A stretch of 13,839 nt of DNA. It comes from Fen-1077 sp964462865 (GTDB lineage: Bacteria; Chloroflexota; Dehalococcoidia; Dehalococcoidales; RBG-16-60-22). A program made the translations under genes and the position numbers. A model generated the notes under the pieces. That model saw nothing but the letters and a program-made list of their open reading frames with translations, was not told the DNA's origin and did no database searches. Numbering within the stretch: the stretch's first letter is position 1; each line of letters opens with the position of its first letter. The stretch covers positions 1 to 13,839 of the forward strand of contig CAYWZO010000048.1 of assembly GCA_964462865.1 (NCBI GenBank), given 5' to 3'. Shown here piece after piece: positions 1 to 7,007 of the stretch.

Positions 1-504
1 TAACGGCTTCAACGAGCTATATAGCCGTGGCAGCCAGACCCGCAACATAAAATCAGAGGGGTCAGCGAGGAAAAGGTCGTATTCATCCTCTTTCATGAAC
101 TCTTGCTCGGCTATCTGGTTGCCGACATCGGGAGGAAGGTTGCCGCCGGGCCAGCGAATTTGGTTCGCGCCTATGGCCTCAAGAGCAGCTCCCGAGTCCC
201 GGTTGGGGACAGCCCAGCCATCTGGTTCAAGGTCTGCCAATAGCTTTTTAAAGGCAGCTCTCCAGGCCGGTGCGTCATAATAGGCAGCGGAATAGGGGAG
301 TCCGGTATATCTGCAGGCAAGCAACGGGACATCGAACAAAACCACCGGTACCCTATCCGGCACTTTCAGTTGCATAGCGTCGAAAATCCTTTTTTCTCTC
401 TCCTGGTAAAGCTCTTCGACGGTTTTGCCGTGTCTCTTTTCGATTTCTTCTTTCAGTCTTTTTTCTTCTTCGATGAGTTCTTCTCTGGACTTGACTGTTG
501 CCAT
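1..504 (-). CDS. URO-D family protein (methyltransferase-like), N-terminal part, cut by window edge
   Basis: The frame is open from an ATG at 504 down to base 1 with no stop, giving the first 168 residues; the C-terminal part lies outside the window. Residues 39-54 read RIFDAMQLKVPDRVPV, the typical opening of the uroporphyrinogen decarboxylase superfamily, where an 'R...A...KVPDRVPV' segment leads into the first beta strand of the TIM barrel. The family includes HemE and the corrinoid-dependent methyltransferases MtaA/CmuA. In anaerobes, divergent members beside catabolic genes are usually methyltransferase-like rather than heme enzymes. A charged stretch (residues 6-38, rich in Glu, Lys and Arg, probably helical) precedes the barrel and is longer than in HemE. 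The start follows a GAGAAAGAGAG purine run at a suitable distance. An in-frame ATG at 528 has poorer support. Superfamily is fairly sure; substrate is not known because the catalytic and zinc/corrinoid regions are missing. Confidence 0.75.
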   Translation of the reverse strand, partial: MATVKSREELIEEEKRLKEEIEKRHGKTVEELYQEREKRIFDAMQLKVPDRVPVVLFDVPLLACRYTGLPYSAAYYDAPAWRAAFKKLLADLEPDGWAVPNRDSGAALEAIGANQIRWPGGNLPPDVGNQIAEQEFMKEDEYDLFLADPSDFMLRVWLPRLYSSLKPL

Positions 505-979
505 CTCACACTCTCTTTCTCGATGCATTCTTGTTCAGGTCTCTTTCAGCCCATCTGTCCGCTAGGCGGTCGCCAATGAGTTTCAAATACCGAACACCTA
601 CATTACTTATGAGTGCCTTTCATATCGCTTGTTATACCAATTCTATATCCATCTCAGATCTCTAGGCAAGAAAAAGCTTTTCAGCCATCGGGTCACCAGT
701 GATTTGTAATGCCGAAAAACATTGTTGAGACCACGCTTTTTTTTAACCCAACATTTCTCGGTTTAGTATAACCATATTCACCCCACAAGCACGCAAAATT
801 GAAAGATATAAAAAAACATTCCAATTACATTGGGGGCAGGTTATAGCAGCTTTGCGATATATCATGTTCCCGGTGGAGTTCAACTCTAGCCCACGGGAGA
901 TGTTCTGATTTAAGATGGTGCTGTTTTTAGCGGGAAGGTAAAACTTCAACCTCACCATTATTGGATGCCGAACGATAGT
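505..979. other. Intergenic region without a convincing gene
   Basis: This 475-base stretch lies upstream of the URO-D gene and downstream of the MATE gene (both on the minus strand). A 71-codon minus-strand frame (743-958) has no family resemblance I recognise and no good ribosome-binding site. A bulged hairpin can be drawn at 869-897. A weak minus-strand promoter for the URO-D gene is possible: TTGCCT at 664-669 and TAGAAT at 640-645 with an 18-base spacer. No intrinsic terminator with a T-run is visible behind the MATE gene. Confidence 0.5.
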
Positions 980-2323
980 CTATACTTTCTTACGCTTCCA
1001 CCTGCCCCGCCAGAAATAGATTATATAAGCAATGGCACTCAAAGTAAAACCAATTACTATTGCCAACCGAACGCCATACACGCCCAGGCTCGTAAACTGC
1101 GATAGAAAGAAAGCCAGGGGCAACTGCACTATCCAAAGTGTTATCATACTGATAATCATCGGTGGCATAGTATCACCGGAACCTGATATACAATTTTGCA
1201 TTAAATAGACAACCGCCATCCCCGAGTAACTAGCCGTGGCTATTCTTAAGAAAATGCTGCCCAGCCTTACCAGTTCGGGCTCGTTGTTAAAAAGGCCAAT
1301 TATTTTCTCAGCCCATATCAGTAAGACTGCCGAAAATATTATCATAATACCTACCGCTAATCCTGTGGCCATCCAGCCACTCCGGCTGGCTTGTTTCGGT
1401 TGGCCTGCTCCCAGATTTTGCCCCACCAGCACACCGGCACCCCCGCCCAACCCCATATTTGGCGTGTTGATAAACATCTCTATTCTGGAAATCAAGCTAT
1501 GAGCGGCTAAAGCTACCGTACCAAAGGGAATCATTAACCACGTCAGGATAAGGTCGCCGAAGGCTTTCCCCAGTCCCGTAACGGAAGAAGGAATGCCGAT
1601 CTTCAATATACGCCACATGATTTTAAAGTCAGGGCGGAAGTCTCTGAACTTCAACCGCAGGCGAGTCTGTCCGGTAAAGAGGGCCCACAGGCAAATGAGC
1701 ATCCCCAGGCCAGTAACGATGATATAAGTAATCGCCGCACCCTCGACACCCAGCCTGGGAAATACCCACCAGCCAAGGACGAGAAAGGGGCAAAGGGCGG
1801 CATTTACAAACCTGATAAAGACAGCTATTTTCATCGGAGTTATCGTATCTCCTGCGGCCTGCATGAGGGAAAAAGACGTTATCCAGAAGGCCTCAGTCCA
1901 CAATCCGGCTAACACGATACGTAAGTATTTGACGCCTTCAGCTATAGCGTCAGCCTCGAGGTTATAAAAGTTGAATATTTGCCTCGTAAACAGGATACCT
2001 ATCAGGGCCACAATGGCACCAAAGATAGCACTGATGACCAGGGCCTGGCTGGCAATATGATTAGCCATAGCATCATCACCCGCACCAATAAAGCGAGCTA
2101 CCATGGCCTTTTCTCCCACGCTGAAGCCTGATTTTATCATCACCACCAGCGCTACAACGAAACCGCCAACGCCCACTCCTGCAATAGAGGATGTCCCCAG
2201 CTTCCCCAGCCATATCATTTCCAGGATTTGATTCACTGACCAGAGTGCGCCGAGCACAATTATTGGCCAGGATATCATTAATACATTTTGAACAATATTG
2301 CCTTTTGTCCAATCCTTATTCAA
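980..2323 (-). CDS. MATE family efflux transporter
   Basis: A 447-residue integral membrane protein of the multidrug and toxic compound extrusion family (NorM/DinF-like), which exports cationic drugs or metabolites in exchange for Na+ or H+ across the cytoplasmic membrane. The length and alternating hydrophobic segments fit the usual 12 helices in two MatE repeats. Family hallmarks are the opening MNKDWTKGNI (residues 1-10), which leads into the first helix, the WLGKLGTSSIAGVG segment at 38-51, and EKAMVARFIGAG at 71-82. The C-terminus is strongly basic (WRGRWKRKKV), as expected for a cytoplasmic end. The start is a TTG at 2323-2321, chosen because it restores the conserved N-terminal segment and has an AGGG about six bases upstream; the next ATG would delete that segment. 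It stands alone behind its own promoter (2438-2466). The exported substrate cannot be read from the sequence. Confidence 0.93.
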   Translation of the reverse strand: MNKDWTKGNIVQNVLMISWPIIVLGALWSVNQILEMIWLGKLGTSSIAGVGVGGFVVALVVMIKSGFSVGEKAMVARFIGAGDDAMANHIASQALVISAIFGAIVALIGILFTRQIFNFYNLEADAIAEGVKYLRIVLAGLWTEAFWITSFSLMQAAGDTITPMKIAVFIRFVNAALCPFLVLGWWVFPRLGVEGAAITYIIVTGLGMLICLWALFTGQTRLRLKFRDFRPDFKIMWRILKIGIPSSVTGLGKAFGDLILTWLMIPFGTVALAAHSLISRIEMFINTPNMGLGGGAGVLVGQNLGAGQPKQASRSGWMATGLAVGIMIIFSAVLLIWAEKIIGLFNNEPELVRLGSIFLRIATASYSGMAVVYLMQNCISGSGDTMPPMIISMITLWIVQLPLAFFLSQFTSLGVYGVRLAIVIGFTLSAIAYIIYFWRGRWKRKKV

Positions 2324-2437
2324 GCTAGCCCTGTTCCCTGGAGAACCATCTGCTTCTACCAGAATATATAGTTAATTTCTTTTCACCGATATTCACAGCA
2401 GAGTAATAGGCAGACCAGAAGGAATTACTATCTATAG

Positions 2438-2466
2438 ATTATAGTCTGATAAATACCGGGGCTCAA
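2438..2466 (-). promoter_or_regulatory. Sigma70-type promoter of the MATE gene
   Basis: On the minus strand TTGAGC (-35, 4/6 match, bases 2466-2461) is followed after exactly 17 bases by TATAAT (-10, perfect, bases 2443-2438). Transcription would start near 2431, giving a leader of about 108 bases before the TTG start codon. Seen by eye; untested. Confidence 0.55.
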
Positions 2467-2559
2467 CTTTTTGAATATTTGTTCGGTTCATATATAGAAC
2501 TGACAAGAAGGCGTTCAAAATTGAGGATGACTCGCTTGCAATATCAAATAGGTTGCAGC

Positions 2560-2580
2560 AAAAGCCCATCGCTGGCTTTT
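2560..2580. terminator. Short hairpin AAAAGCC/GGCTTTT, possible bidirectional terminator
   Basis: A seven-base-pair stem (AAAAGCC at 2560-2566 with GGCTTTT at 2574-2580) encloses a seven-base loop. The A-run and T-run on its two sides make it look like a weak intrinsic terminator in either direction. It lies directly left of the tRNA fragment, so it may belong to the end of an integrated element. No gene is seen ending into it. Confidence 0.35.
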
Positions 2581-2590
2581 CTCTCGTCAA

Positions 2591-2633
2591 CCTTCCAAGC
2601 AGGCTGTCGCGGGTTCGAGTCCCGTCTCCCGCT
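2591..2633 (+). pseudogene. 3' half of tRNA-Gly(UCC), probable attachment-site scar
   Basis: From the anticodon loop onward this is a perfectly formed tRNA: loop CTTCCAA (2592-2598, anticodon TCC), 3' anticodon strand GCAGG (2599-2603), five-base variable loop, T arm GCGGG/TTCGAGT/CCCGT (2609-2625), acceptor strand CTCCCGC (2626-2632) and discriminator T (2633). The 5' half is absent. No GCGGGAG acceptor strand and no D arm lie upstream, and the five bases that should close the anticodon stem (TCAAC) mismatch at its two inner positions. Tyrosine recombinases commonly use exactly this part of a tRNA, anticodon loop to 3' end, as the crossover core, leaving an intact tRNA at one end of the element and a detached 3' half at the other. 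By that rule the element would lie to the left of this fragment and the intact tRNA beyond it. No integrase is visible in the window. Confidence 0.8.
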
Positions 2634-2706
2634 AAATAGTGACAGACAGTCCACCACACGTCCGGTGCCCGGATTCAACCATTCCACTATATCAGGTGAA
2701 AAATGT

Positions 2707-2712
2707 TATAAT
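2707..2712 (+). promoter_or_regulatory. Candidate -10 box upstream of the moaD-like/AOR pair
   Basis: A perfect TATAAT sits 15 bases before the ATG of the MoaD-like gene. No good -35 box is found 16-19 bases upstream. If used, transcription would begin only a few bases before the start codon, giving an almost leaderless message, which would fit the lack of a clear Shine-Dalgarno there. Confidence 0.3.
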
Positions 2713-2727
2713 CGAACTTGAAGCAGT

Positions 2728-3000
2728 ATGAGCATCGAGTTTAATCTCCCGCCCTTTTTCCAGCCGCTGGCTGATAACGCCAGTATCGTAAGTGTTAGCG
2801 GGCGTACCGTCGGTGAGTGCCTCGAAGGCCTGGTGAAAAAGCACCCGAGATTAAAATCCAAAATATTTACCGCTAAAAGCGAGTTGCTTAAAGGTCTTAA
2901 CATCTTCATCAACGGCCAGAACGCCAGTCCCAGGCCGCTGGCCAGGCCGGTACATGACGGCGATAAGCTCCATATCACTTATATCGTGATGGGGGGCTGA
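2728..3000 (+). CDS. MoaD/ThiS-like sulfur carrier protein
   Basis: A 90-residue ubiquitin-like protein ending in MGG, the hallmark C-terminal Gly-Gly of MoaD and ThiS, which is adenylated and thiocarboxylated by a MoeB/ThiF-type enzyme. The segment VSGRTVGECLEGLVKKHP (about residues 22-39) matches the conserved strand-helix of MoaD, and NIFINGQNAS followed by HDGDKLHI (about 58-83) is the typical 'v.vNg......pL.dGDev' end of the fold. It sits 38 bases upstream of an AOR-family gene in the same direction, a common pairing in anaerobes. This suggests it supplies sulfur for the tungsto- or molybdopterin of that enzyme rather than for thiamine. The start codon has only a weak ribosome-binding site. 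Some MoaD-like proteins are general; a dedicated role here is an inference. Confidence 0.88.
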   Translation: MSIEFNLPPFFQPLADNASIVSVSGRTVGECLEGLVKKHPRLKSKIFTAKSELLKGLNIFINGQNASPRPLARPVHDGDKLHITYIVMGG

Positions 3001-3038
3001 AAGAGCAACGCAGTCAAATTTATCAACAGGAGAAGACC

Positions 3039-4892
3039 GTGGCTATAAATACCGGAAAATCGCTTAGAGTTAATCTTTCCAGCGGCAGAATAGCGACGGA
3101 ATCCGTCCCGGAATCTATCGCAACAGACTTTATCGGGGGCAGGGGTTACGGCATCCGGTACCTTTATGATGAATTATCCCCCGGTACCGACCCTCTCGGG
3201 GAGGGGAACAAGCTGCTGATGATTACCGGACCGCTGGCAGGCAACACGGCCCAGGGAGTTTCCCGCTGGATGGTCTGCTGCAAGAGCCCGCTAACGGGCG
3301 CCTTCGCCCGTTCCGTATGCGGGGCGGACTTCGGGGCGTGGCTGAAATTCGCCGGGTACGAAATTATTATCATCGAAGGAAAGGCCGAGAAGCCGGTATA
3401 TCTTCACCTGACCAATAAGAGCTGTAAAATTCTCGATGCCCGTGAAATCTGGGGCAAAGAAACCAGAGAGACCCAGGCGTGGCTGGTGGAGAACCACGGC
3501 CGGAACACGCGCACAGCCTGTATCGGTCCGGCTGGAGAGAAACTCGTCAAGTACGCCGCCGTGGTTAGCGACCGCCGCACCGCCGGGCGTTGTGGCACCG
3601 GTACGGTGATGGGCTCAAAAAACCTTAAAGCCGTGGCCGTTACGGCACAGCGTAAAATCAACCTGGCCGACCCGGATACTTATAACAAACTGGCCGCGGA
3701 ACAGGTTAACATCATCCGTAATAACGGCGGTTTTAAAAACCATAAAGAATGGGGTACCACCAGCACCCAGGATATCACCAATTCCATCGGCATCTATCCC
3801 GTCCGTAATTTCCGCTACGGGCAGCATACCGATTATGAGAAGTTATCCGGAGAAGCTTACCGCCGCTTCAGGACAGGTGATATGGGCTGTTATTCCTGCC
3901 CGGCGCGGTGCGGCAAGGTGCATACCGTTACCTCCGGTATTTTCGCCGGGGCCCACAGCGAAGGGCCGGAATATGAGTCAATCTGGGCGTTCACCGGTCC
4001 GATTGAAAGCAACAGTATCGAGGCCAGCATCGCCGCCGACCAGCTTTGTGACGACCTCGGTCTGGACACCATCAGCACGGGCAACTGTATCGGTTTCGCC
4101 TATGAGCTTTATGAAAAAGGGCTCTTGAAAAAAACGGACACCGACGGCCTGGAACTTATATATGGCCAGCCTGAACCGATGATTGCCCTGGTAAAAAAGA
4201 TCGGTCGGCGCGAGGGCATCGGCGACCTGCTGGCCGAAGGCACAATGCGGGCGGCAGCCACTATAGGCCAGGGGGCGGATATTGCGGCGATACATGTTAA
4301 AGGCCTGGAATTACCTGCCTATGAGCCGCGCGGGGCGAAATCGCAGGGCTACAACTACGTTACGGCCAGCATCGGGGCCAGCCATTGCTACGGTTATGCC
4401 GCCCAGGATGTCTTTGGGGCGCCTATCCCCAGGCCGACAGACCGCTTCTCCGAGGCCAATGCTGATATCGTCATCTTCAATCAGGATGGTGCTGCCTGGA
4501 AGGAAACAGGGATTCTCTGCGCTTTTTCCGGCGGCTGGGGCTGGGTACCTACGCTGTGCGGTAAAATGCTGGCGGCGGCGCGGGGCATCGACCGTTTGGC
4601 GGACAATGATTATTTGATTAAAGTCGGTGAGAGGATGTTTAACCTGGAACGGGCTTTTAACTTTCGCGAGGGGTTCGGGCGGAAGCAAGATACCCTGCCA
4701 CGGCGGATGCTCACCGAGCCGCTCCATACCCGGAAGGCCCCCGGGGAAGGACAAATGGTGAGTCATCAGGATGAATTTTTAGATAAATATTATCAACTGC
4801 GCGGTTGGTCCCAGGAAGGTATTCCTACCACGGAAAAGCTGAAGGAATTGGGACTGGACTTTGTGCTGAAAGACATGAAATCTAAGTCGTAG
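3039..4892 (+). CDS. Aldehyde:ferredoxin oxidoreductase family tungsto/molybdo-enzyme
   Basis: A 617-residue AOR-family enzyme, expected to oxidise an aldehyde (or related substrate) to the acid and pass electrons to ferredoxin in the cytoplasm. Domain 1 signatures include FIGGRGYGIRYLYDEL (31-46), ITGPLAG (62-68), KSPLTGAFARSVCGADFG (82-99) and the pterin-contact block GRCGTGTVMGSKNLKAVAV (183-201). The [4Fe-4S] ligands are Cys284, Cys287 and Cys291 (CYSCPARC) and Cys494 (LCAFSGGW), in the order and spacing of the crystallised Pyrococcus enzyme. The DLGLDTIS motif (339-346) and YEPRGAKSQGYNYVTASIG (428-446) complete the cofactor site. The start is GTG at 3039 with AGGAG six bases upstream, giving the conserved N-terminus. 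It follows the MoaD-like gene, probably in one transcript, and converges on dppC. Subfamily (AOR, FOR, GOR, BamB-like) and metal (W or Mo) cannot be fixed by eye; length and cluster fit AOR/FOR. Confidence 0.93.
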   Translation: MAINTGKSLRVNLSSGRIATESVPESIATDFIGGRGYGIRYLYDELSPGTDPLGEGNKLLMITGPLAGNTAQGVSRWMVCCKSPLTGAFARSVCGADFGAWLKFAGYEIIIIEGKAEKPVYLHLTNKSCKILDAREIWGKETRETQAWLVENHGRNTRTACIGPAGEKLVKYAAVVSDRRTAGRCGTGTVMGSKNLKAVAVTAQRKINLADPDTYNKLAAEQVNIIRNNGGFKNHKEWGTTSTQDITNSIGIYPVRNFRYGQHTDYEKLSGEAYRRFRTGDMGCYSCPARCGKVHTVTSGIFAGAHSEGPEYESIWAFTGPIESNSIEASIAADQLCDDLGLDTISTGNCIGFAYELYEKGLLKKTDTDGLELIYGQPEPMIALVKKIGRREGIGDLLAEGTMRAAATIGQGADIAAIHVKGLELPAYEPRGAKSQGYNYVTASIGASHCYGYAAQDVFGAPIPRPTDRFSEANADIVIFNQDGAAWKETGILCAFSGGWGWVPTLCGKMLAAARGIDRLADNDYLIKVGERMFNLERAFNFREGFGRKQDTLPRRMLTEPLHTRKAPGEGQMVSHQDEFLDKYYQLRGWSQEGIPTTEKLKELGLDFVLKDMKSKS

Positions 4893-4954
4893 GGAGAAGA
4901 AATCAACCGTCCCGGATTAAGATAGATATTCAGCCCGTTAGAATTCAGCGGATT

Positions 4955-5851
4955 TTAGAGCAGACCTCTCAACCTCGGGTCAAGAGCGTCCCTCAAACCG
5001 TCGCCGACCATGTTAAAGGAAAATACCACCAGGAAGATACAGATACCGGGCGCGAAGCATAGCCAGGGGTTGGTCTGCAAGTAGACGTAACTCTCATTTA
5101 CCATCGAACCCCAGGCAGCCGTCGGCGGTACAATGCCAATTCCCAGGAAACCCAGGGCGGCCTCGGCCAGAATCAGGGTCCCCAGCTGCATCGTCATCAG
5201 GACGATAAGGGGCGGAAAAGCGTTGGGTAAAATATGCCGGAGCATGGCGCGCATCCGGCTGGCGCCCATGGCTACCTCGGCCATGATATAATCATTCTGT
5301 TTCAGGCTTAAGGTGAGACCGCACATCACCCTGACGTATCCGGCCAGGGTACCGATACTCAAGGCGATGATGACATTCCGGAGACCGCTACCTAAAATGG
5401 CCGATAAAAACATCATGAGGATTAAACCGGGAAAACACATCAACGTGTCCACGGCCCTCATGATGATGATATAGAAAAGACCTCCTGCATAACCCGCCAG
5501 CATGCCCAGCGAAATACCGATGACGGACGCGACCGTTACCGTTATAAAACCCACCATCAGGGCTATCCTGGAACCATAAATCACCCGGCTCAAGTTATCC
5601 CGGCCGATACGGTCGGTACCGAGCCAGTGCTGGGAACTGGGCTGCTCCAGCGACATGCCGGTAGCTATCTGATACGGGTCGTAAGGGGCTATAAAAGGGG
5701 CGAAAATAGCGGTAATAACTACCAAAAGCAGAATGGCCAGCCCGACGACGACGACCCAGCGTTTTAAAAATACCCTGATAAAACGGTGCATCTCGCTGAC
5801 ACGCGGGGCTATCTCCTGAAATTCTATGGAATCGGTTGACTTAACGGCCAT
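4955..5851 (-). CDS. ABC transporter permease, DppC/OppC type
   Basis: A 298-residue inner-membrane permease of the peptide/nickel importer family. It has the N-terminal OppC_N segment (helix about residues 31-53, then APYDP) and the hallmark LGTDRIGRDNLSRVIYGSR at 77-95. It also has the cytoplasmic EAA loop at 191-210, with the conserved Gly196 and a HILPN ending at 206-210, which docks the ATPase. The C-terminus DPRLRGLL is typical. The ATG is 15 bases after the dppB-like stop. The AGGAGA ribosome-binding site overlaps that stop codon with a long (about 12-base) spacer, suggesting translational coupling. It is the last gene of the importer cluster; no ATPase gene follows before the AOR gene on the other strand. 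Dpp/Opp-type permeases carry peptides, nickel, opines, sugars or other solutes, so the name is structural only. Confidence 0.93.
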   Translation of the reverse strand: MAVKSTDSIEFQEIAPRVSEMHRFIRVFLKRWVVVVGLAILLLVVITAIFAPFIAPYDPYQIATGMSLEQPSSQHWLGTDRIGRDNLSRVIYGSRIALMVGFITVTVASVIGISLGMLAGYAGGLFYIIIMRAVDTLMCFPGLILMMFLSAILGSGLRNVIIALSIGTLAGYVRVMCGLTLSLKQNDYIMAEVAMGASRMRAMLRHILPNAFPPLIVLMTMQLGTLILAEAALGFLGIGIVPPTAAWGSMVNESYVYLQTNPWLCFAPGICIFLVVFSFNMVGDGLRDALDPRLRGLL

Positions 5852-5866
5852 TTGATATCATATCTC

Positions 5867-6817
5867 CTAGGTGTAACGTATCCTGGGGTCAATCCAGGTG
5901 TAAGACAGGTCAACCAGCAGGTTCACAAACAAAATTACCGTGCCGAATATCAGGGCCAGGTCCTGGACGACGATGTAATCCTGTCCCTGGATGCTGGTCA
6001 CGAACAGCCTGCCCATGCCGGGTATGGAGAATATCGTCTCGGTAATCACCGAGCCGGCAAACACAAAGCCAACGCCCATACCGATTAAAGTAACGACCGG
6101 GATAAGGCTGTTTTTCATGGCGTGTTTTAAAATGATGACGCGCTCCGTCAAACCCTTGGACCAGGCGGTGCGGATATAGTCCTGGCGGATAATCTCGAGC
6201 ATGCTGGAGCGCATCTGGCGGGCGTTCATCGCCAGCCCCAGCGCCGACGTGCATAGTGCCGGCAGGATTACCAGCTTAATACTCTCTCCGAAATTTTCCC
6301 ATGGTAGAACCAGGCCGTTAAAGGGTAGCCAGTGTAATTTCATACCGAAGATATATATCAGGAAGATACCCAGCAGGAAACTCGGCAGGCACACCAGGAC
6401 AACGCTTAAAGGAGAAACGATGTTGTCCAGCCATCTGCCCCGCCGGATAGCCGCCAGCATACCTATCGTGATGCCCACCGTGATGCTGATGCACATGGAT
6501 AGCGTTCCCATGTAAAGCGTAAGGGGGACACGTTGGGACAGGATTTTATTGACTCTATCCCCGTAAAACAATGACTCACCCAGGTCCCCGCGCAGCACGC
6601 TGGAAATCCAGTCGAAGTATTGGAAAACCAACGGCTTATCCAGACCGTGTTCATGGCGGAGGAACTCAATCTGCGTTTCGTCCATGTTGCCTGTGTTGAT
6701 GACAAACATCGTTATCGGGTCCATAGGCAGCAACCGCATCACGAAGAAAACGAGTATTGTCACCAATACTAGCACGATAAACGCCTGGAACAACCGCCGG
6801 ATGATAAACGATGTCAT
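5867..6817 (-). CDS. ABC transporter permease, DppB/OppB type
   Basis: A 316-residue permease that would form the heterodimeric membrane channel with the downstream DppC-like protein. It opens with the usual single helix (MTSFIIRRLFQAFIVLVLVT), followed by the LPMDPI turn and the HGLDKPLVFQYFDW segment (57-70) of DppB/OppB. The line GDLGESLFYGDRVNKIL (77-93) is a family signature. The EAA loop lies at about 216-241 (AWSKGLTERV ... NSLIPV), and SVITETIFSIPGMGRL (256-271) is nearly invariant in the family. An ATG at 6817 has a GAGG/GAGAA purine stretch upstream. A 190-base gap with a hairpin separates it from the solute-binding protein gene, so it may be expressed at a lower level than the binding protein or from its own start site. 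Confidence 0.93.
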   Translation of the reverse strand: MTSFIIRRLFQAFIVLVLVTILVFFVMRLLPMDPITMFVINTGNMDETQIEFLRHEHGLDKPLVFQYFDWISSVLRGDLGESLFYGDRVNKILSQRVPLTLYMGTLSMCISITVGITIGMLAAIRRGRWLDNIVSPLSVVLVCLPSFLLGIFLIYIFGMKLHWLPFNGLVLPWENFGESIKLVILPALCTSALGLAMNARQMRSSMLEIIRQDYIRTAWSKGLTERVIILKHAMKNSLIPVVTLIGMGVGFVFAGSVITETIFSIPGMGRLFVTSIQGQDYIVVQDLALIFGTVILFVNLLVDLSYTWIDPRIRYT

Positions 6818-6949
6818 TTCTCAAACCTCGGCAGATACACAAAAACTCCCTAAATAATATAACACACTACCCACCGTAAAATCATGTCTTATTTTGCGGG
6901 AAATTTCGTCTATTATCTGTCTGAACGCTTTAAGGTTTGTTACAGCGCG

Positions 6950-6994
6950 CCGGGTGACGCACCGCGGTTGCCTTTACGTCGATACGCCACCCGG
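6950..6994 (-). promoter_or_regulatory. Intercistronic stem-loop between the binding protein and dppB-like genes
   Basis: CCGGGTG (6950-6956) and CACCCGG (6988-6994) form a perfect seven-base-pair, GC-rich stem around a 31-base loop, in the gap just after the stop codon of the binding-protein gene. No T-run follows on the minus strand, so it is not a full intrinsic terminator. Hairpins at this place in importer operons often stabilise the binding-protein message or reduce read-through into the permease genes; that role is inferred. Confidence 0.4.
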
Positions 6995-7007
6995 TTATTA
7001 CTTATTG

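Noticed and set aside
743..958. 71-codon minus-strand frame with a CPQC motif
   Set aside because: No family resemblance, no good ribosome-binding site, and composition like the surrounding noncoding DNA.
851..1010. Plus-strand frame with in-frame TAG and TAA that might be a decayed gene
   Set aside because: Only about 50 codons, two stops, and it runs into the MATE gene; nothing recognisable supports a pseudogene.
2475..2639. Plus-strand frame running through the tRNA fragment and ending in a TAG at 2637-2639, as integrase genes sometimes do
   Set aside because: It has no start codon after the upstream stop, and its roughly 50 residues do not resemble a tyrosine recombinase C-terminus.
2432..2659. 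75-codon minus-strand frame containing AGDGTRTRDSLLGR
   Set aside because: This is the familiar false translation of the antisense of a tRNA T arm and acceptor end; it covers the tRNA-Gly fragment.
4311..4766. 151-codon minus-strand frame
   Set aside because: Antisense to the conserved AOR coding sequence and without any recognisable motif.
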